Below are positions 50,332 to 58,761 of a stretch of DNA of 64,000 nucleotides, one piece after another (the stretch's first letter is position 1; each line of letters starts with the position of its first letter). The notes below the pieces were generated by a model that made no database searches, had not been told where the DNA came from, and was given only the letters and a program-made list of their open reading frames with translations. Source of the stretch: Hankyongella sp964404985. GTDB taxonomy: Bacteria > Pseudomonadota > Alphaproteobacteria > Sphingomonadales > Sphingomonadaceae. Location: positions 62,001 to 126,000 of the forward strand of contig CAYOMD010000001.1 of the NCBI GenBank assembly GCA_964404985.1. The letters run 5' to 3'. The position numbers and the translations under genes were made by a program.

Positions 50332-51399
50332 ATGCCCAATATCTTGCTTGCACCAACCATCGCAGACGACCTGCTGGCCTGGTATGACGGCCATGCGCGC
50401 GTGCTGCCCTGGCGGTCCCCGCCGGGACATGCCCTGCCGCCCGATCCCTACCGTGTATGGCTGTCGGAGGTGATGCTGCAACAGACGACGGTGGCAGCGG
50501 TGACGCCGCGCTATCTGCGCTTTCTCGCCCGCTGGCCAACCGTTGCCGATCTCGCGTCCGCGCACGAGGCAGACGTGATGCAGGAGTGGGCCGGGCTTGG
50601 CTATTACGCCCGTGCGCGCAATCTCCATGCCTGTGCCAAGGCAATTGTTAGCGAACATGGCGGCGCGTTTCCACGCAGCGAGGAGGCACTGCGGGCGCTG
50701 CCCGGTGTTGGAGCTTATACCGCTGCCGCAGTGGCAGCGATTGCCTTCGGTGCGCGCGCCGTGGTGGTGGATGGCAATATCGAGCGGGTGATCGCGCGGC
50801 TGGCTAAGGTGCCGGACCCGGTCGCGCTGGCTAAGCCGCTGATCCGCGACCTTGCTGACGGCATCACCCCGCAAACCCGCTGCGGCGACTTCGCGCAGGC
50901 GATGATGGATCTCGGCGCGACTGTCTGCACTCCGCGCAGTCCGCAATGCCTGTTGTGTCCGCTCCGCTCCGCCTGTGCTGCGCATCGGTCCGGCCAGCCG
51001 GAGGCTTATCCGGTCAAACAGGCCAAACGGCTTAAGCCCAGACGTTTTGGCGCAGCCTTCTGGCTGGAGCAGGGGGGCAGCGTGCTGCTGGTCCGCCGTC
51101 CGCCGTCCGGGCTTCTCGGTGGCTTGCTGGCGTTTCCTACCACGAATTGGGGGGAGACCCCTTTGATTGACCCAATTTCTGGTGTACCCTGCAAAGCGAA
51201 CTGGGCGCTCAGCGAGTCGCACGTGCAGCACGCCTTCACGCATTTCCATCTCGAACTGCAGGTGTTGGCCGCTAGGATAAATTTCCGACCGGCGTTTGCG
51301 GATGCGGTGTGGTGGCGGCTTGATGACCTCAGGTCGGCAGGGCTGCCAACCGCGATGCGCAAGGTTGCGACGCTTGTGGAACAGATGCGCCCCCTTTGA
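50332..51399 (+). CDS. mutY: Adenine DNA glycosylase MutY
   Basis: 355 residues. It removes adenine mispaired with 8-oxoguanine. Helix-hairpin-helix and catalytic Asp: LPGVGAYTAAAVAAIAFGARA with VVVDGNIERV. The Glu in SEVMLQQTTV is the catalytic residue. The 4Fe-4S cluster cysteines follow the C-x6-C-x2-C-x5-C pattern (CTPRSPQCLLCPLRSAC). A C-terminal NUDIX-like domain recognises 8-oxoG. Confidence 0.96.
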   Translation: MPNILLAPTIADDLLAWYDGHARVLPWRSPPGHALPPDPYRVWLSEVMLQQTTVAAVTPRYLRFLARWPTVADLASAHEADVMQEWAGLGYYARARNLHACAKAIVSEHGGAFPRSEEALRALPGVGAYTAAAVAAIAFGARAVVVDGNIERVIARLAKVPDPVALAKPLIRDLADGITPQTRCGDFAQAMMDLGATVCTPRSPQCLLCPLRSACAAHRSGQPEAYPVKQAKRLKPRRFGAAFWLEQGGSVLLVRRPPSGLLGGLLAFPTTNWGETPLIDPISGVPCKANWALSESHVQHAFTHFHLELQVLAARINFRPAFADAVWWRLDDLRSAGLPTAMRKVATLVEQMRPL

Positions 51400-51425
51400 T
51401 TCGGGGCGAGCAGAAGGAGTAAAAC

Positions 51426-51977
51426 ATGGATCGTCGACACTTTCTGGCGGCGGGTGCCGGCGTTACGGTGCTGGCCCTGGCGGCGCCCGCGCTGGCCATT
51501 TCCCAGCGGCAGGTCTCTGAACTTGAGGTCGAGGCGAAAGAGGCCATGGTTCGCGTCAAGACCGTGGAGCCGAACATCGAAAATTACATCGCCTCCGCTT
51601 ACGCCTATGCCATTTTTCCGTCGATCAAGAAGGGCGGCCTGGTGTTCGGCGGCGCTCGCGGGCGCGGACTGGTCTACCGGCAGGGTCAGTTGGTCGGGAC
51701 GTCAAAGGCCACCCAGTTGACGGTCGGGGCGCAGATCGGCGGCCAGTCCTTCGGCCAGTTGCTGCTGTTCCGCGACGAACCGGCGTTCGATCTGTTCAAG
51801 CTTGGCAAATCATCATTCGCAGCTGCAGCATCGGCCGTCGCCGCCAGCGAGGGCAAGGCGACGACCAGCGATTATGTCCGCGGTGTGCGTGTCATCACGG
51901 TGGCGGGCAACGGGCTGATGGCGGAGGCCGCAATCGGTAGCCTGAAATACACGTTCAGCCCGCTGGGCGAACAATAA
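51426..51977 (+). CDS. SYLF domain lipid-binding protein, secreted
   Basis: 183 residues. N-terminus MDRRHFLAAGAGVTVLALA looks like a Tat-type signal. The SYLF/Ysc84-like domain follows (AYAYAIFPSIKKGGLVFGGARGRG split, and GAQIGGQSFGQ). These domains bind lipids. AGGAG is placed before the ATG. A small lipoprotein gene follows after 14 bases. Confidence 0.85.
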   Translation: MDRRHFLAAGAGVTVLALAAPALAISQRQVSELEVEAKEAMVRVKTVEPNIENYIASAYAYAIFPSIKKGGLVFGGARGRGLVYRQGQLVGTSKATQLTVGAQIGGQSFGQLLLFRDEPAFDLFKLGKSSFAAAASAVAASEGKATTSDYVRGVRVITVAGNGLMAEAAIGSLKYTFSPLGEQ

Positions 51978-51991
51978 CAGGAGCTTTTCTC

Positions 51992-52132
51992 ATGATTCAT
52001 ATGATTCGCACGGCCTCTGCTGCTGCAGTCCTGCTGGCGATGGCTGCCTGCAACACCGTGCAGGGTGTTGGCGAGGATATCCAGTCCGTCGGCAAGAAGG
52101 GCGAGGAAGTCCTGAAGGACGCCCAGAAATAA
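51992..52132 (+). CDS. Entericidin-like small lipoprotein
   Basis: 46 residues, easily overlooked. The ATG at 51992 has AGGAG at 51979-51983, eight bases upstream. It reads a short signal with lipobox MAAC, then NTVQGVGEDIQSVGKKGEEV, the pattern of EcnA/EcnB-family lipoproteins (GxGxDIxxxG). These are small membrane lipoproteins, some with toxin-antidote roles; here a single gene occurs. Function is not shown. Confidence 0.82.
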   Translation: MIHMIRTASAAAVLLAMAACNTVQGVGEDIQSVGKKGEEVLKDAQK

Positions 52133-52275
52133 GCCGGTAACAAGCCCGATTATGCGTGCTGGCGCTCATAGATAGCTGCCCTGAGCGCTGTGCAATTTTG
52201 TCGCAGTGCAGCATAAAAATGCGCCCGATACGCTTGTTTGCTTTCCTCATCATGAAATTCCGGTAGCATTGGGGC

Positions 52276-54861
52276 ATGTCGTCGCAATGGATACAGAGCT
52301 TTGGGCGGTCTCGTACCGATACCGGCGATGCCGAGAGGCTGGGCCAGCGTGGTGCGGCGCTTTCGGGGCTGGCAAAGGCCGGCCTTCCGGTGCCTCCGGG
52401 CTTCATACTGACCACCGGCCTGGCCGAGCAGGCGCTGGACAATGCGCTGCGTCTGCCGCCCGGTTTTGAGGCACAGCTCGATGCAGCGTTGGCGCAGGTT
52501 GAGCTGGAGCGCGGCGCACGCCTGAACGATCCGCTAAGGCCGCTCACCCTGGCTGTGCGCCCGAGCCTCACTCATCCCGCGCCGGTCGGTATTTCCGCCA
52601 TGCTGAACCTCGGGGTGTCGCCGCGTCTGGCGCTGGCCAGCGATGCGCCGGCGACCTGGAAACGTGCCTGTCGCTTTGCAGAGCATTATGCCGAGCGGAT
52701 CCTCGGTGCGGACCCGCAGCTCCTGCAGGCAGAACGACAGAAGCTCGGGATATCCGCGCTGGATACGGCGGCAGCCGATGCCATACATGCGCTGACCGGG
52801 CGCTATGCGGAGGCCATGCAGGAGACCCTGCCTGAGGACCCGCGGGCGCAGTTGCTGGCGGTTGTCCGGGCGATGCTCGCGGCCTGGCGTGCCCCGCGCA
52901 CCCGGCTCCTGCGGCAGGCCCATGGTGTGCCGGAGAGTGCTGGGTTGGCGATTACGGTGCAGGCGATGGCGTACCCGGACCTTGGGGAGACGTCCGGCAG
53001 CGTGCATGTGCGCTCGCGCGATCCGGCAAGCGGCGTCCCGGGCCTGGTCGGCACGGCGCGGCTCGGCGCCAGAACCGTGCCGGTCGCGACCCTGGACGAC
53101 ACAGCGCGCAAGACGCTCGCGCGGATTATGGATACTCTCGAGCATCGGTGCAGCAGTGCGCAGACGGCTGAGTTCATCATCGAGGCCGGGCACTTCTGGC
53201 TGGTGGACAGCCGCCCCACTCCGCTCAGCGTGCACGCGGCGCTCAAGGTTGCCGTGGACATGGTGGGTGAAGGGTTGATTTCCCGGGAAGAGGCGGTGCT
53301 GCGCATTGAGCCGGCCAGCCTTGACCAGTTGCTGCACCCGACACTCGACCCCGAGGCACCACGGGAGCGGGTGGCGCATGGCCTTGCTGCCTCCCCGGGG
53401 GCAGCAGCCGGCATCATCGCGCTCGATGGGGCAGAGGCCGAACGCTATGCCGCCGCCGGGCGGGACGTGATCCTGGTGCGCCAGGAGACTACGCCGGACG
53501 ACATCCGCGCCATGCATGCCGCGCGTGGCATCATCACGGCGCGCGGCGGCCTCACCAGCCATGCCGCCATGGCGGCGCGTGGCATGGGTCGCCCTTGTGT
53601 GACCTCGGTCGAGGGACTGGCCATCGATCTGGAGTCCGGCAGTGTCCGGCTTGGTGGGCAGACTTTTGGCGTCGGCACGCCGATCACCATCGATGGCAGC
53701 CGCGGCGATATTTTTGCCGGGCTGGTGCCGCTCAAGCATCCGGAGCCGGAGGGTGATTTCGCCATCCTGATGCAATGGGCGGACGAGCGCAGGCGGCTGA
53801 AGGTGCGCACCAACGCGGAAACGCCCGAAGAGGTGCTGATCGCCCGCCGGTTCGGTGCCGAAGGCGTGGGGCTGTGCCGTACCGAGCAGATGTTCTTCAA
53901 CGAGGACCGGATCATCGCCGTGCGCCAGATGATTCTCGCGCCGGACCAGATGGAGCGCCGGGCAGCGCTCGCCAAGCTGCTACCGCTCCAGCGCGGTGAC
54001 TTTGCGCAGATTTTTCGCATCATGGCGGGTTTGCCCTGCACCATCCGCCTGCTCGACCCCCCCCTGCACGAATTTCTGCCGACAGAGGCTGATGACTTCG
54101 CCGATGTTGCCGCCGCTGCCGGTGTCAGTGTCGAGGTTGTGCGCCGCCGGGTGCGCGAGCTGACGGAGGCCAATCCGATGCTCGGGCATCGCGGCTGCCG
54201 GCTCGGCATCACCTACCCGGAAATCTATGAAATGCAGGCACGCGCTATTTTCGAGGCAGCGATCGAGGTGGCGCGCGAAACCGGCCAGGCGGTCTCGCCG
54301 GAAGTCATGGTGCCGTTTGTCACTGCACCGCGAGAGATGGCATTGCTCAAGGCCGTCATCGATACTGCGGCCCAGGATGTGTTTGCCGCCAGCGGCCGCA
54401 GGCTCGACTATCAGATCGGCGTGATGATCGAGCTGCCGCGCGCAGCTCTGCTGGCCGGCGAGATTGCCCAGTGGTCCGAGTTTTTCAGCTTTGGCACCAA
54501 CGACCTGACGCAAATGACCCTGGGCCTCAGCCGGGATGACGCCGGGCGGTTCCTCTCCAGCTATGTCGCCAAACAGATTCTGGAGGTCGATCCCTTCGTC
54601 AGCCTCGACATCAGCGGCGTCGGCGAACTGATCCGGCTGGCGTCGGAGCGGGGCGTCGCGGCCCGGCCCAACCTGCGCCGGGGCATCTGCGGGGAGCATG
54701 GCGGCGATCCGGCCTCGATTGCCTTCTGCGAGCAGATCGGGCTGGACTATATCAGCTGCTCGCCGTTTCGCGTGCCGATCGCCCGGCTGGCGGCGGCACA
54801 GGCGGCACTGCGCACCCGCAGACCGGAAATCGCAGCCCCGGGGCAGCGCGCACTGCTGTAG
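52276..54861 (+). CDS. ppdK: Pyruvate phosphate dikinase-like protein with eroded nucleotide site
   Basis: 861 residues with the PPDK domain order. The central phosphohistidine domain is intact (GGLTSHAAMAARGMG, His 429), as is the C-terminal barrel: CRTEQMFF, LLDPPLHEFLP, MIELPRAALLA, FGTNDLTQM and catalytic GICGEHGG (Cys 805). The N-terminal ATP-grasp region is diverged: by alignment from memory to the Clostridium enzyme, K22 is Arg 25, D321 is Thr 297 and Q335 is Asp 311, while R92, E323 and R337 are kept (R95, E299, R313), and the SVRSGA and QGEDVVAG signatures are lost. True dikinase activity is doubtful. Confidence 0.85.
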   Translation: MSSQWIQSFGRSRTDTGDAERLGQRGAALSGLAKAGLPVPPGFILTTGLAEQALDNALRLPPGFEAQLDAALAQVELERGARLNDPLRPLTLAVRPSLTHPAPVGISAMLNLGVSPRLALASDAPATWKRACRFAEHYAERILGADPQLLQAERQKLGISALDTAAADAIHALTGRYAEAMQETLPEDPRAQLLAVVRAMLAAWRAPRTRLLRQAHGVPESAGLAITVQAMAYPDLGETSGSVHVRSRDPASGVPGLVGTARLGARTVPVATLDDTARKTLARIMDTLEHRCSSAQTAEFIIEAGHFWLVDSRPTPLSVHAALKVAVDMVGEGLISREEAVLRIEPASLDQLLHPTLDPEAPRERVAHGLAASPGAAAGIIALDGAEAERYAAAGRDVILVRQETTPDDIRAMHAARGIITARGGLTSHAAMAARGMGRPCVTSVEGLAIDLESGSVRLGGQTFGVGTPITIDGSRGDIFAGLVPLKHPEPEGDFAILMQWADERRRLKVRTNAETPEEVLIARRFGAEGVGLCRTEQMFFNEDRIIAVRQMILAPDQMERRAALAKLLPLQRGDFAQIFRIMAGLPCTIRLLDPPLHEFLPTEADDFADVAAAAGVSVEVVRRRVRELTEANPMLGHRGCRLGITYPEIYEMQARAIFEAAIEVARETGQAVSPEVMVPFVTAPREMALLKAVIDTAAQDVFAASGRRLDYQIGVMIELPRAALLAGEIAQWSEFFSFGTNDLTQMTLGLSRDDAGRFLSSYVAKQILEVDPFVSLDISGVGELIRLASERGVAARPNLRRGICGEHGGDPASIAFCEQIGLDYISCSPFRVPIARLAAAQAALRTRRPEIAAPGQRALL

Positions 54862-54906
54862 CAGCCTGCTCATAAACTCTGAAAGCTGCACGCTGACGCC
54901 GCTTTT

Positions 54907-55037
54907 TCTCCCTTCCCCCGTGAGCGGGGGAAGGGTGCCCGCAGGGCGGGTTGGGGGCATTGGTGCAGCAATAGCGACGCATTTTACCCACCCCGGCCCT
55001 TCGGGCCACCCCTCCCTCGCAAGCGAAGGAGGGGAGA
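54907..55037. repeat. C/G-rich palindromic element before mtgA
   Basis: CTTCCCCCG and CGGGGGAAG (54912-54933) form a hairpin at the left end; a second C-rich block CACCCCTCC... ends in GGAGGGGAG near 55035, partly inverted to CTCCC at the left. The composition and ends resemble 39450-39557. It occupies the first half of the 351-base gap 54862-55212, which contains no gene. Confidence 0.65.
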
Positions 55038-55100
55038 ATATGTGCCAGTATCTATTCGCTCTGGAGTTTTTCAGCAGCCTGTTAGATTTATTGGTTTATT

Positions 55101-55170
55101 GAGCAACTTTGGACTTTAAATCCGCGTTGAGCATGCCATCAGGCTGATGCGGATTTAAAGCCCGCTGCTC
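55101..55170. repeat. Long inverted repeat upstream of mtgA
   Basis: CTTTAAATCCGC (55114-55125) is perfectly inverted as GCGGATTTAAAG (55149-55160), with a 23-base loop containing a smaller inner pairing. Outer GAGCA (55101-55105) pairs with TGCTC (55166-55170). This is a strong hairpin about 40 bases ahead of mtgA. It could be a regulatory RNA, a repeat or a terminator-like structure; it has no T run. Confidence 0.6.
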
Positions 55171-55212
55171 TATGCTCTTGCAGCGCGCGTACGAGGCAGT
55201 ATTGCCTTTAGT

Positions 55213-55953
55213 ATGGCGAGAAAGCGCAAAGCCTCCGGGTCGTTTGGCCGCATGGTCGGTCAGGTATTCGGCATGCTCTGGAAACTGGTCTGGGGTTTGC
55301 CCGTCGCATTCCTCATCCTCTCCTGCCTGTGGGTGCTGGCCTACCGATGGGTTGACCCGCCGACCACCTTCCTGATCGGGCGGGACAGCCGGGCCGGCAT
55401 CCTGCAGCCGCGCGCCTGGGTGCCGCTCAGCAGGCTGCCCCGCCATATTCCACGGTCAGCCATTGCCGCAGAGGATGGCAATTTCTGTCTTCATCATGGC
55501 TTTGATACCGAGGCAATCCGCCAGGCCATGCTGGCGAATGCGGAGGGAGAGAAGCTGCGCGGCGGCTCGACCATCAGCCAGCAGACCGCCAAGAATGTAT
55601 TCCTGTGGCCGGAGCGGTCCTGGCTGCGCAAGGGACTGGAGGCCTATTTCACACTTCTGACCGAGCTGATGTGGCCGAAACCGCGGATCATGGAAGTCTA
55701 TCTTAACATTATCGAGTGGGGGCCGGGAGTGTACGGAATCGAGGCGGCGGCCCGGCATCATTTCGACAAACCGGCAGAGACGCTCACGCAGCGGCAGGCA
55801 GCACGGCTGCTGTCCATCCTGCCGTCGCCACTGAAGTGGCGGGCGGCTCAGCCGGGGCCGTTCGTGCGCCGCAAGGCCCGCCGGGTGCAGCGCTGGGCGC
55901 GGGTGATGCCGGGTGAGTTCACCCAGTGCGTCGACAGGGCTGCCAAACCCTAA
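55213..55953 (+). CDS. mtgA: Monofunctional peptidoglycan transglycosylase
   Basis: 246 residues. A membrane helix (GLPVAFLILSCLWVLAYRW) is followed by a glycosyltransferase 51 domain: AAEDGNFCLHHGFD with the catalytic Glu, GGSTISQQTAKN and LTELMWPKPRIMEVYLNIIEWG (split). It polymerises lipid II. The tRNA gene follows about 50 bases later. Confidence 0.95.
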   Translation: MARKRKASGSFGRMVGQVFGMLWKLVWGLPVAFLILSCLWVLAYRWVDPPTTFLIGRDSRAGILQPRAWVPLSRLPRHIPRSAIAAEDGNFCLHHGFDTEAIRQAMLANAEGEKLRGGSTISQQTAKNVFLWPERSWLRKGLEAYFTLLTELMWPKPRIMEVYLNIIEWGPGVYGIEAAARHHFDKPAETLTQRQAARLLSILPSPLKWRAAQPGPFVRRKARRVQRWARVMPGEFTQCVDRAAKP

Positions 55954-56006
55954 TCGCGGGGTTGCCAGCGACGAGCCAATCCGATAGCACGCAAAAGTCC
56001 CGAGGC

Positions 56007-56082
56007 GATCCCATAGCTCAGTCGGTAGAGCAACTGACTTTTAATCAGTAGGCCGATGGTTCGAGTCCATCTGGGATCACCA
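56007..56082 (+). tRNA. tRNA-Lys(UUU)
   Basis: Full cloverleaf: acceptor stem GATCCCA / TGGGATC, D arm GCTC...GAGC, anticodon stem ACTGA / TCAGT with loop CTTTTAA (anticodon TTT), variable loop AGGCC, T arm GATGG-TTCGAGT-CCATC, discriminator A and encoded CCA at 56080-56082. It reads lysine codons. Confidence 0.97.
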
Positions 56083-56102
56083 CCTCCCTTCTGTTCATGG
56101 CA

Positions 56103-56924
56103 TCACCGCACTGCGTTCAGAGTCCAGTCATAGTCATGGCGGTCGATTTTTGTAGCGGTGCCAAGGATGGCTCTGGTCTTGTCGGACGCATAGTGCCGAG
56201 CATGGTCGAGAACGGCCGCCTGGTCACCCCAGTCGCTTTGATACCACGCAAAGATGCTTGACGAGACCAGCACCCCATCAACCCGGGCAAAGCCGCGCGG
56301 GTGGTTGATATATGCGCGCGCGGCCTCCTCCAGCATCGTCTCCAGCGTCTCGGCGGTGTAGGCTTGCTGCGCGAGGTTTGGACAGCCGATGGATGCACAA
56401 TTGACGGCGTAGTGAATCCGGACATCCTTCCAGAGTGGCCGCAGGATTCCATGCTCGATATCGTCCAGCGACAGGGCCTTGCCACTCACTCTCAACACTT
56501 TGTCCTTCCAGGGGCCTTGCCCCAGCAGTCCGATATCCTTGATCGATTTGAGCGGATAATTCTTCAGGATCACATCGACAGTCGCGGCATTGTAGAGATT
56601 GACCCAGAAGGCGAACTGTTCGTCCTTTGGATAGTGCTCGATCTCGATCGCCTGCAGCGCAGCAAGATATTGCGCCAGTGCGGGGGCATCATTTTGCTTG
56701 AGCATGGCATAGTCGACACGGTTTACCCCATCCGCCGACGGCTTGACGTATTTGGCCAGAAGCTGGTCCCACGCGCTATGGTCGATTGTCCCGGCTGTGG
56801 TCCCTGATTTTGCCCAGGTCTCGTCGGTGTTCTCCGCCGACTTCGAACAGGCAGCAAGCAGCAGAACAGCCGGGATAACCCCGAGGATTGCGCGTCGCCG
56901 ACAAGGCACGGAGATTAGGGTCAT
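56103..56924 (-). CDS. DUF547 domain lipoprotein, paralogue 1
   Basis: 273 residues, lipobox LLAAC, then a DUF547 domain: FWVNLYNAATVDVIL, GKALSLDDIEHGILRPLWKD, and a conserved HYAVNCASIGCPNL with two cysteines. The family is uncharacterised. A close paralogue lies at 57949-58761, on the opposite strand; the two flank mtnP. Both are near an ArsM-type gene, where DUF547 genes recur in other genomes. Confidence 0.9.
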   Translation of the reverse strand: MTLISVPCRRRAILGVIPAVLLLAACSKSAENTDETWAKSGTTAGTIDHSAWDQLLAKYVKPSADGVNRVDYAMLKQNDAPALAQYLAALQAIEIEHYPKDEQFAFWVNLYNAATVDVILKNYPLKSIKDIGLLGQGPWKDKVLRVSGKALSLDDIEHGILRPLWKDVRIHYAVNCASIGCPNLAQQAYTAETLETMLEEAARAYINHPRGFARVDGVLVSSSIFAWYQSDWGDQAAVLDHARHYASDKTRAILGTATKIDRHDYDWTLNAVR

Positions 56925-57068
56925 GCACGGGCTGCCTTTGCTGGTCCGGGAAGGCCATGATGCTATGGTGTTGGTTTGTGTTTCGGCTAAAGCATGTTGA
57001 GGTTACGCTTGGGCCAAAAAAATTCCACCAGCAGTTCCGATGGGTCAGTACTGTCGAGGGGTAATGCA

Positions 57069-57965
57069 ATGCCTGAATGGAAGATAGGTATCATCGGCGG
57101 CTCCGGCCTCTACAAGCTCGACGCGCTTGAAAATGCACAGTGGGTCGCCGTCGACACGCCCTGGGGTGCGCCTTCGGACGCACTGCTGACTGGAACGATT
57201 GCCGGCGTGTCCTGCGTGTTTCTTCCGCGTCACGGGCAGGGGCATCGCCTCGGCCCGAGCCAGCTCAATTACCGGGCAAACATTGATGCTTTGAAACGGC
57301 TCGGCGTGACCGATGTTGTGTCGATCTCTGCAGTCGGGTCGCTCACTGAGGCCATGGCACCCGGCGATTTCGTGGTCGTCGACCAGTTTATCGACCGGAC
57401 CTTTGCCCGCACCAAAAGCTTCTTTGGTGATGGCGTCGTTGCCCATGTCTCGATGGCGGACCCGGTGTGCCCCCGTCTGTCCGCGCTGATCGCCGCGGCG
57501 GCAGAGTCGGCCGGGGCCAGGGTTCATCGCGGTGGCACTTATCTCGCCATGGAGGGACCGCAGTTCTCGACCCGCGCCGAGAGTCACCTCTATCGCCAGT
57601 GGGGGGCGCATGTCATCGGCATGACAGCAATGCCGGAGGCAAAACTGGCACGCGAAGCAGAGCTGCCTTATGCGCTGGTCGGCATGGTCACCGACTATGA
57701 TTGCTGGCGCGCGCATGATGCACCGGTTGACGTGGCGACGGTGGTTGGACAACTGCTGGCCAATGCCGAAATCGGCCGAAATCTGGTAACGCACCTGCTT
57801 AAGTCGTTGCCGGCTGGGCGTGAGGCCAGCCCGATCGATCGCGTGCTTGACACCGCACTGATTACCGACCCGGACTGTCGCGCACCGGCACTGGTGGCCC
57901 GGCTGGATGCGATTGCCGGGCGTATTCTGCATCGTGTTGAGGCAAGCCATGACCAGAAACTTTGA
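57069..57965 (+). CDS. mtnP: 5'-methylthioadenosine phosphorylase family enzyme
   Basis: 298 residues of the purine nucleoside phosphorylase class that includes MTAP. Phosphate loop IGIIGGSGLYKLDAL, then PRHGQGHRLGPSQLNYRAN, YLAMEGPQFSTRAES (Met-Glu of the ribose site) and GMTAMPEAKLAREAEL with VTDYDCWR (purine Asp). It cleaves a thio-adenosine to adenine and a sugar phosphate. In this locus it may instead act on an arsenic-substituted 5'-deoxyadenosine. GAGGGG precedes the ATG at 57069. It overlaps the next gene by 17 bases. Confidence 0.93.
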   Translation: MPEWKIGIIGGSGLYKLDALENAQWVAVDTPWGAPSDALLTGTIAGVSCVFLPRHGQGHRLGPSQLNYRANIDALKRLGVTDVVSISAVGSLTEAMAPGDFVVVDQFIDRTFARTKSFFGDGVVAHVSMADPVCPRLSALIAAAAESAGARVHRGGTYLAMEGPQFSTRAESHLYRQWGAHVIGMTAMPEAKLAREAELPYALVGMVTDYDCWRAHDAPVDVATVVGQLLANAEIGRNLVTHLLKSLPAGREASPIDRVLDTALITDPDCRAPALVARLDAIAGRILHRVEASHDQKL

Positions 57966-58761
57966 TCGCCGGACTGTCCTGCGTGCCGTTCCGGCTGTGC
58001 TTGCGCTTTCGGCCTGCGTGCCTGCATCGAAAATCCTTGAGGGGCGCTGGGGGGTGTTTGCGGCGGACCAGGGCCAGAGCGTTGATCATGGAGCCTGGGA
58101 CGCTTTTCTCGCGCGCTATGTCCGCCCCGGTGCTGATGGAGTCAATCGCGTTGCCTATGCGGACGCGGCGCGCACGGATGCGGCGATGCTGCGGCCGTAT
58201 CTGACCGCACTGGAGGCCATCGATCCGGGAACCCTCTCTCGAGATGCCCAGATGGCTTATTGGATCAACCTCTACAACGCGGCGACCGTTGATCTCATCC
58301 TGCAATCGCCAACCGTACGCTCGATCCGTGATCTCGGTCCGTTGACGCTGGGACCCTGGGACAGGAAAATCCTCACCGTCCGTGGCACGCGCCTGTCCCT
58401 GAATGATATCGAGCATGGAATCCTGCGGCCCATCTGGAAGGATGTGCGCATCCATTATGCGGTCAATTGCGCGTCCATCGGGTGCCCAAACCTGGCGACC
58501 CGTGCCTACACCGCCGAGCGGCTGGAGGCGATGCTGGAGCAGGCCGCCGCGGACTTCATCAACCACCCGCGCGGTTTCGCACGGGTCAACGGCAAGTTGC
58601 GGGCGTCCAGCATTTACGACTGGTATGCCCGTGACTGGGGCAGCGACAGGGATGTGCTGATCCATGCCCGGCGCTATGCGCGGGGGTCCACACTGGATGT
58701 GCTGGGCAACGCCGAGGCAATCGACACCTACGACTATGATTGGGCGCTCAACGCTATTTAG
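57949..58761 (+). CDS. DUF547 domain lipoprotein, paralogue 2
   Basis: 270 residues from the ATG at 57949, inside the end of mtnP. It has a Tat/lipoprotein-like N-terminus (FDRRTVLRAVPAVLALSAC) and the DUF547 domain with the segment KDVRIHYAVNCASIGCPNL, identical to that of paralogue 1. The overlap with mtnP suggests the two are made together. It is convergent with the radical SAM gene by eight bases. Confidence 0.9.
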   Translation: MTRNFDRRTVLRAVPAVLALSACVPASKILEGRWGVFAADQGQSVDHGAWDAFLARYVRPGADGVNRVAYADAARTDAAMLRPYLTALEAIDPGTLSRDAQMAYWINLYNAATVDLILQSPTVRSIRDLGPLTLGPWDRKILTVRGTRLSLNDIEHGILRPIWKDVRIHYAVNCASIGCPNLATRAYTAERLEAMLEQAAADFINHPRGFARVNGKLRASSIYDWYARDWGSDRDVLIHARRYARGSTLDVLGNAEAIDTYDYDWALNAI

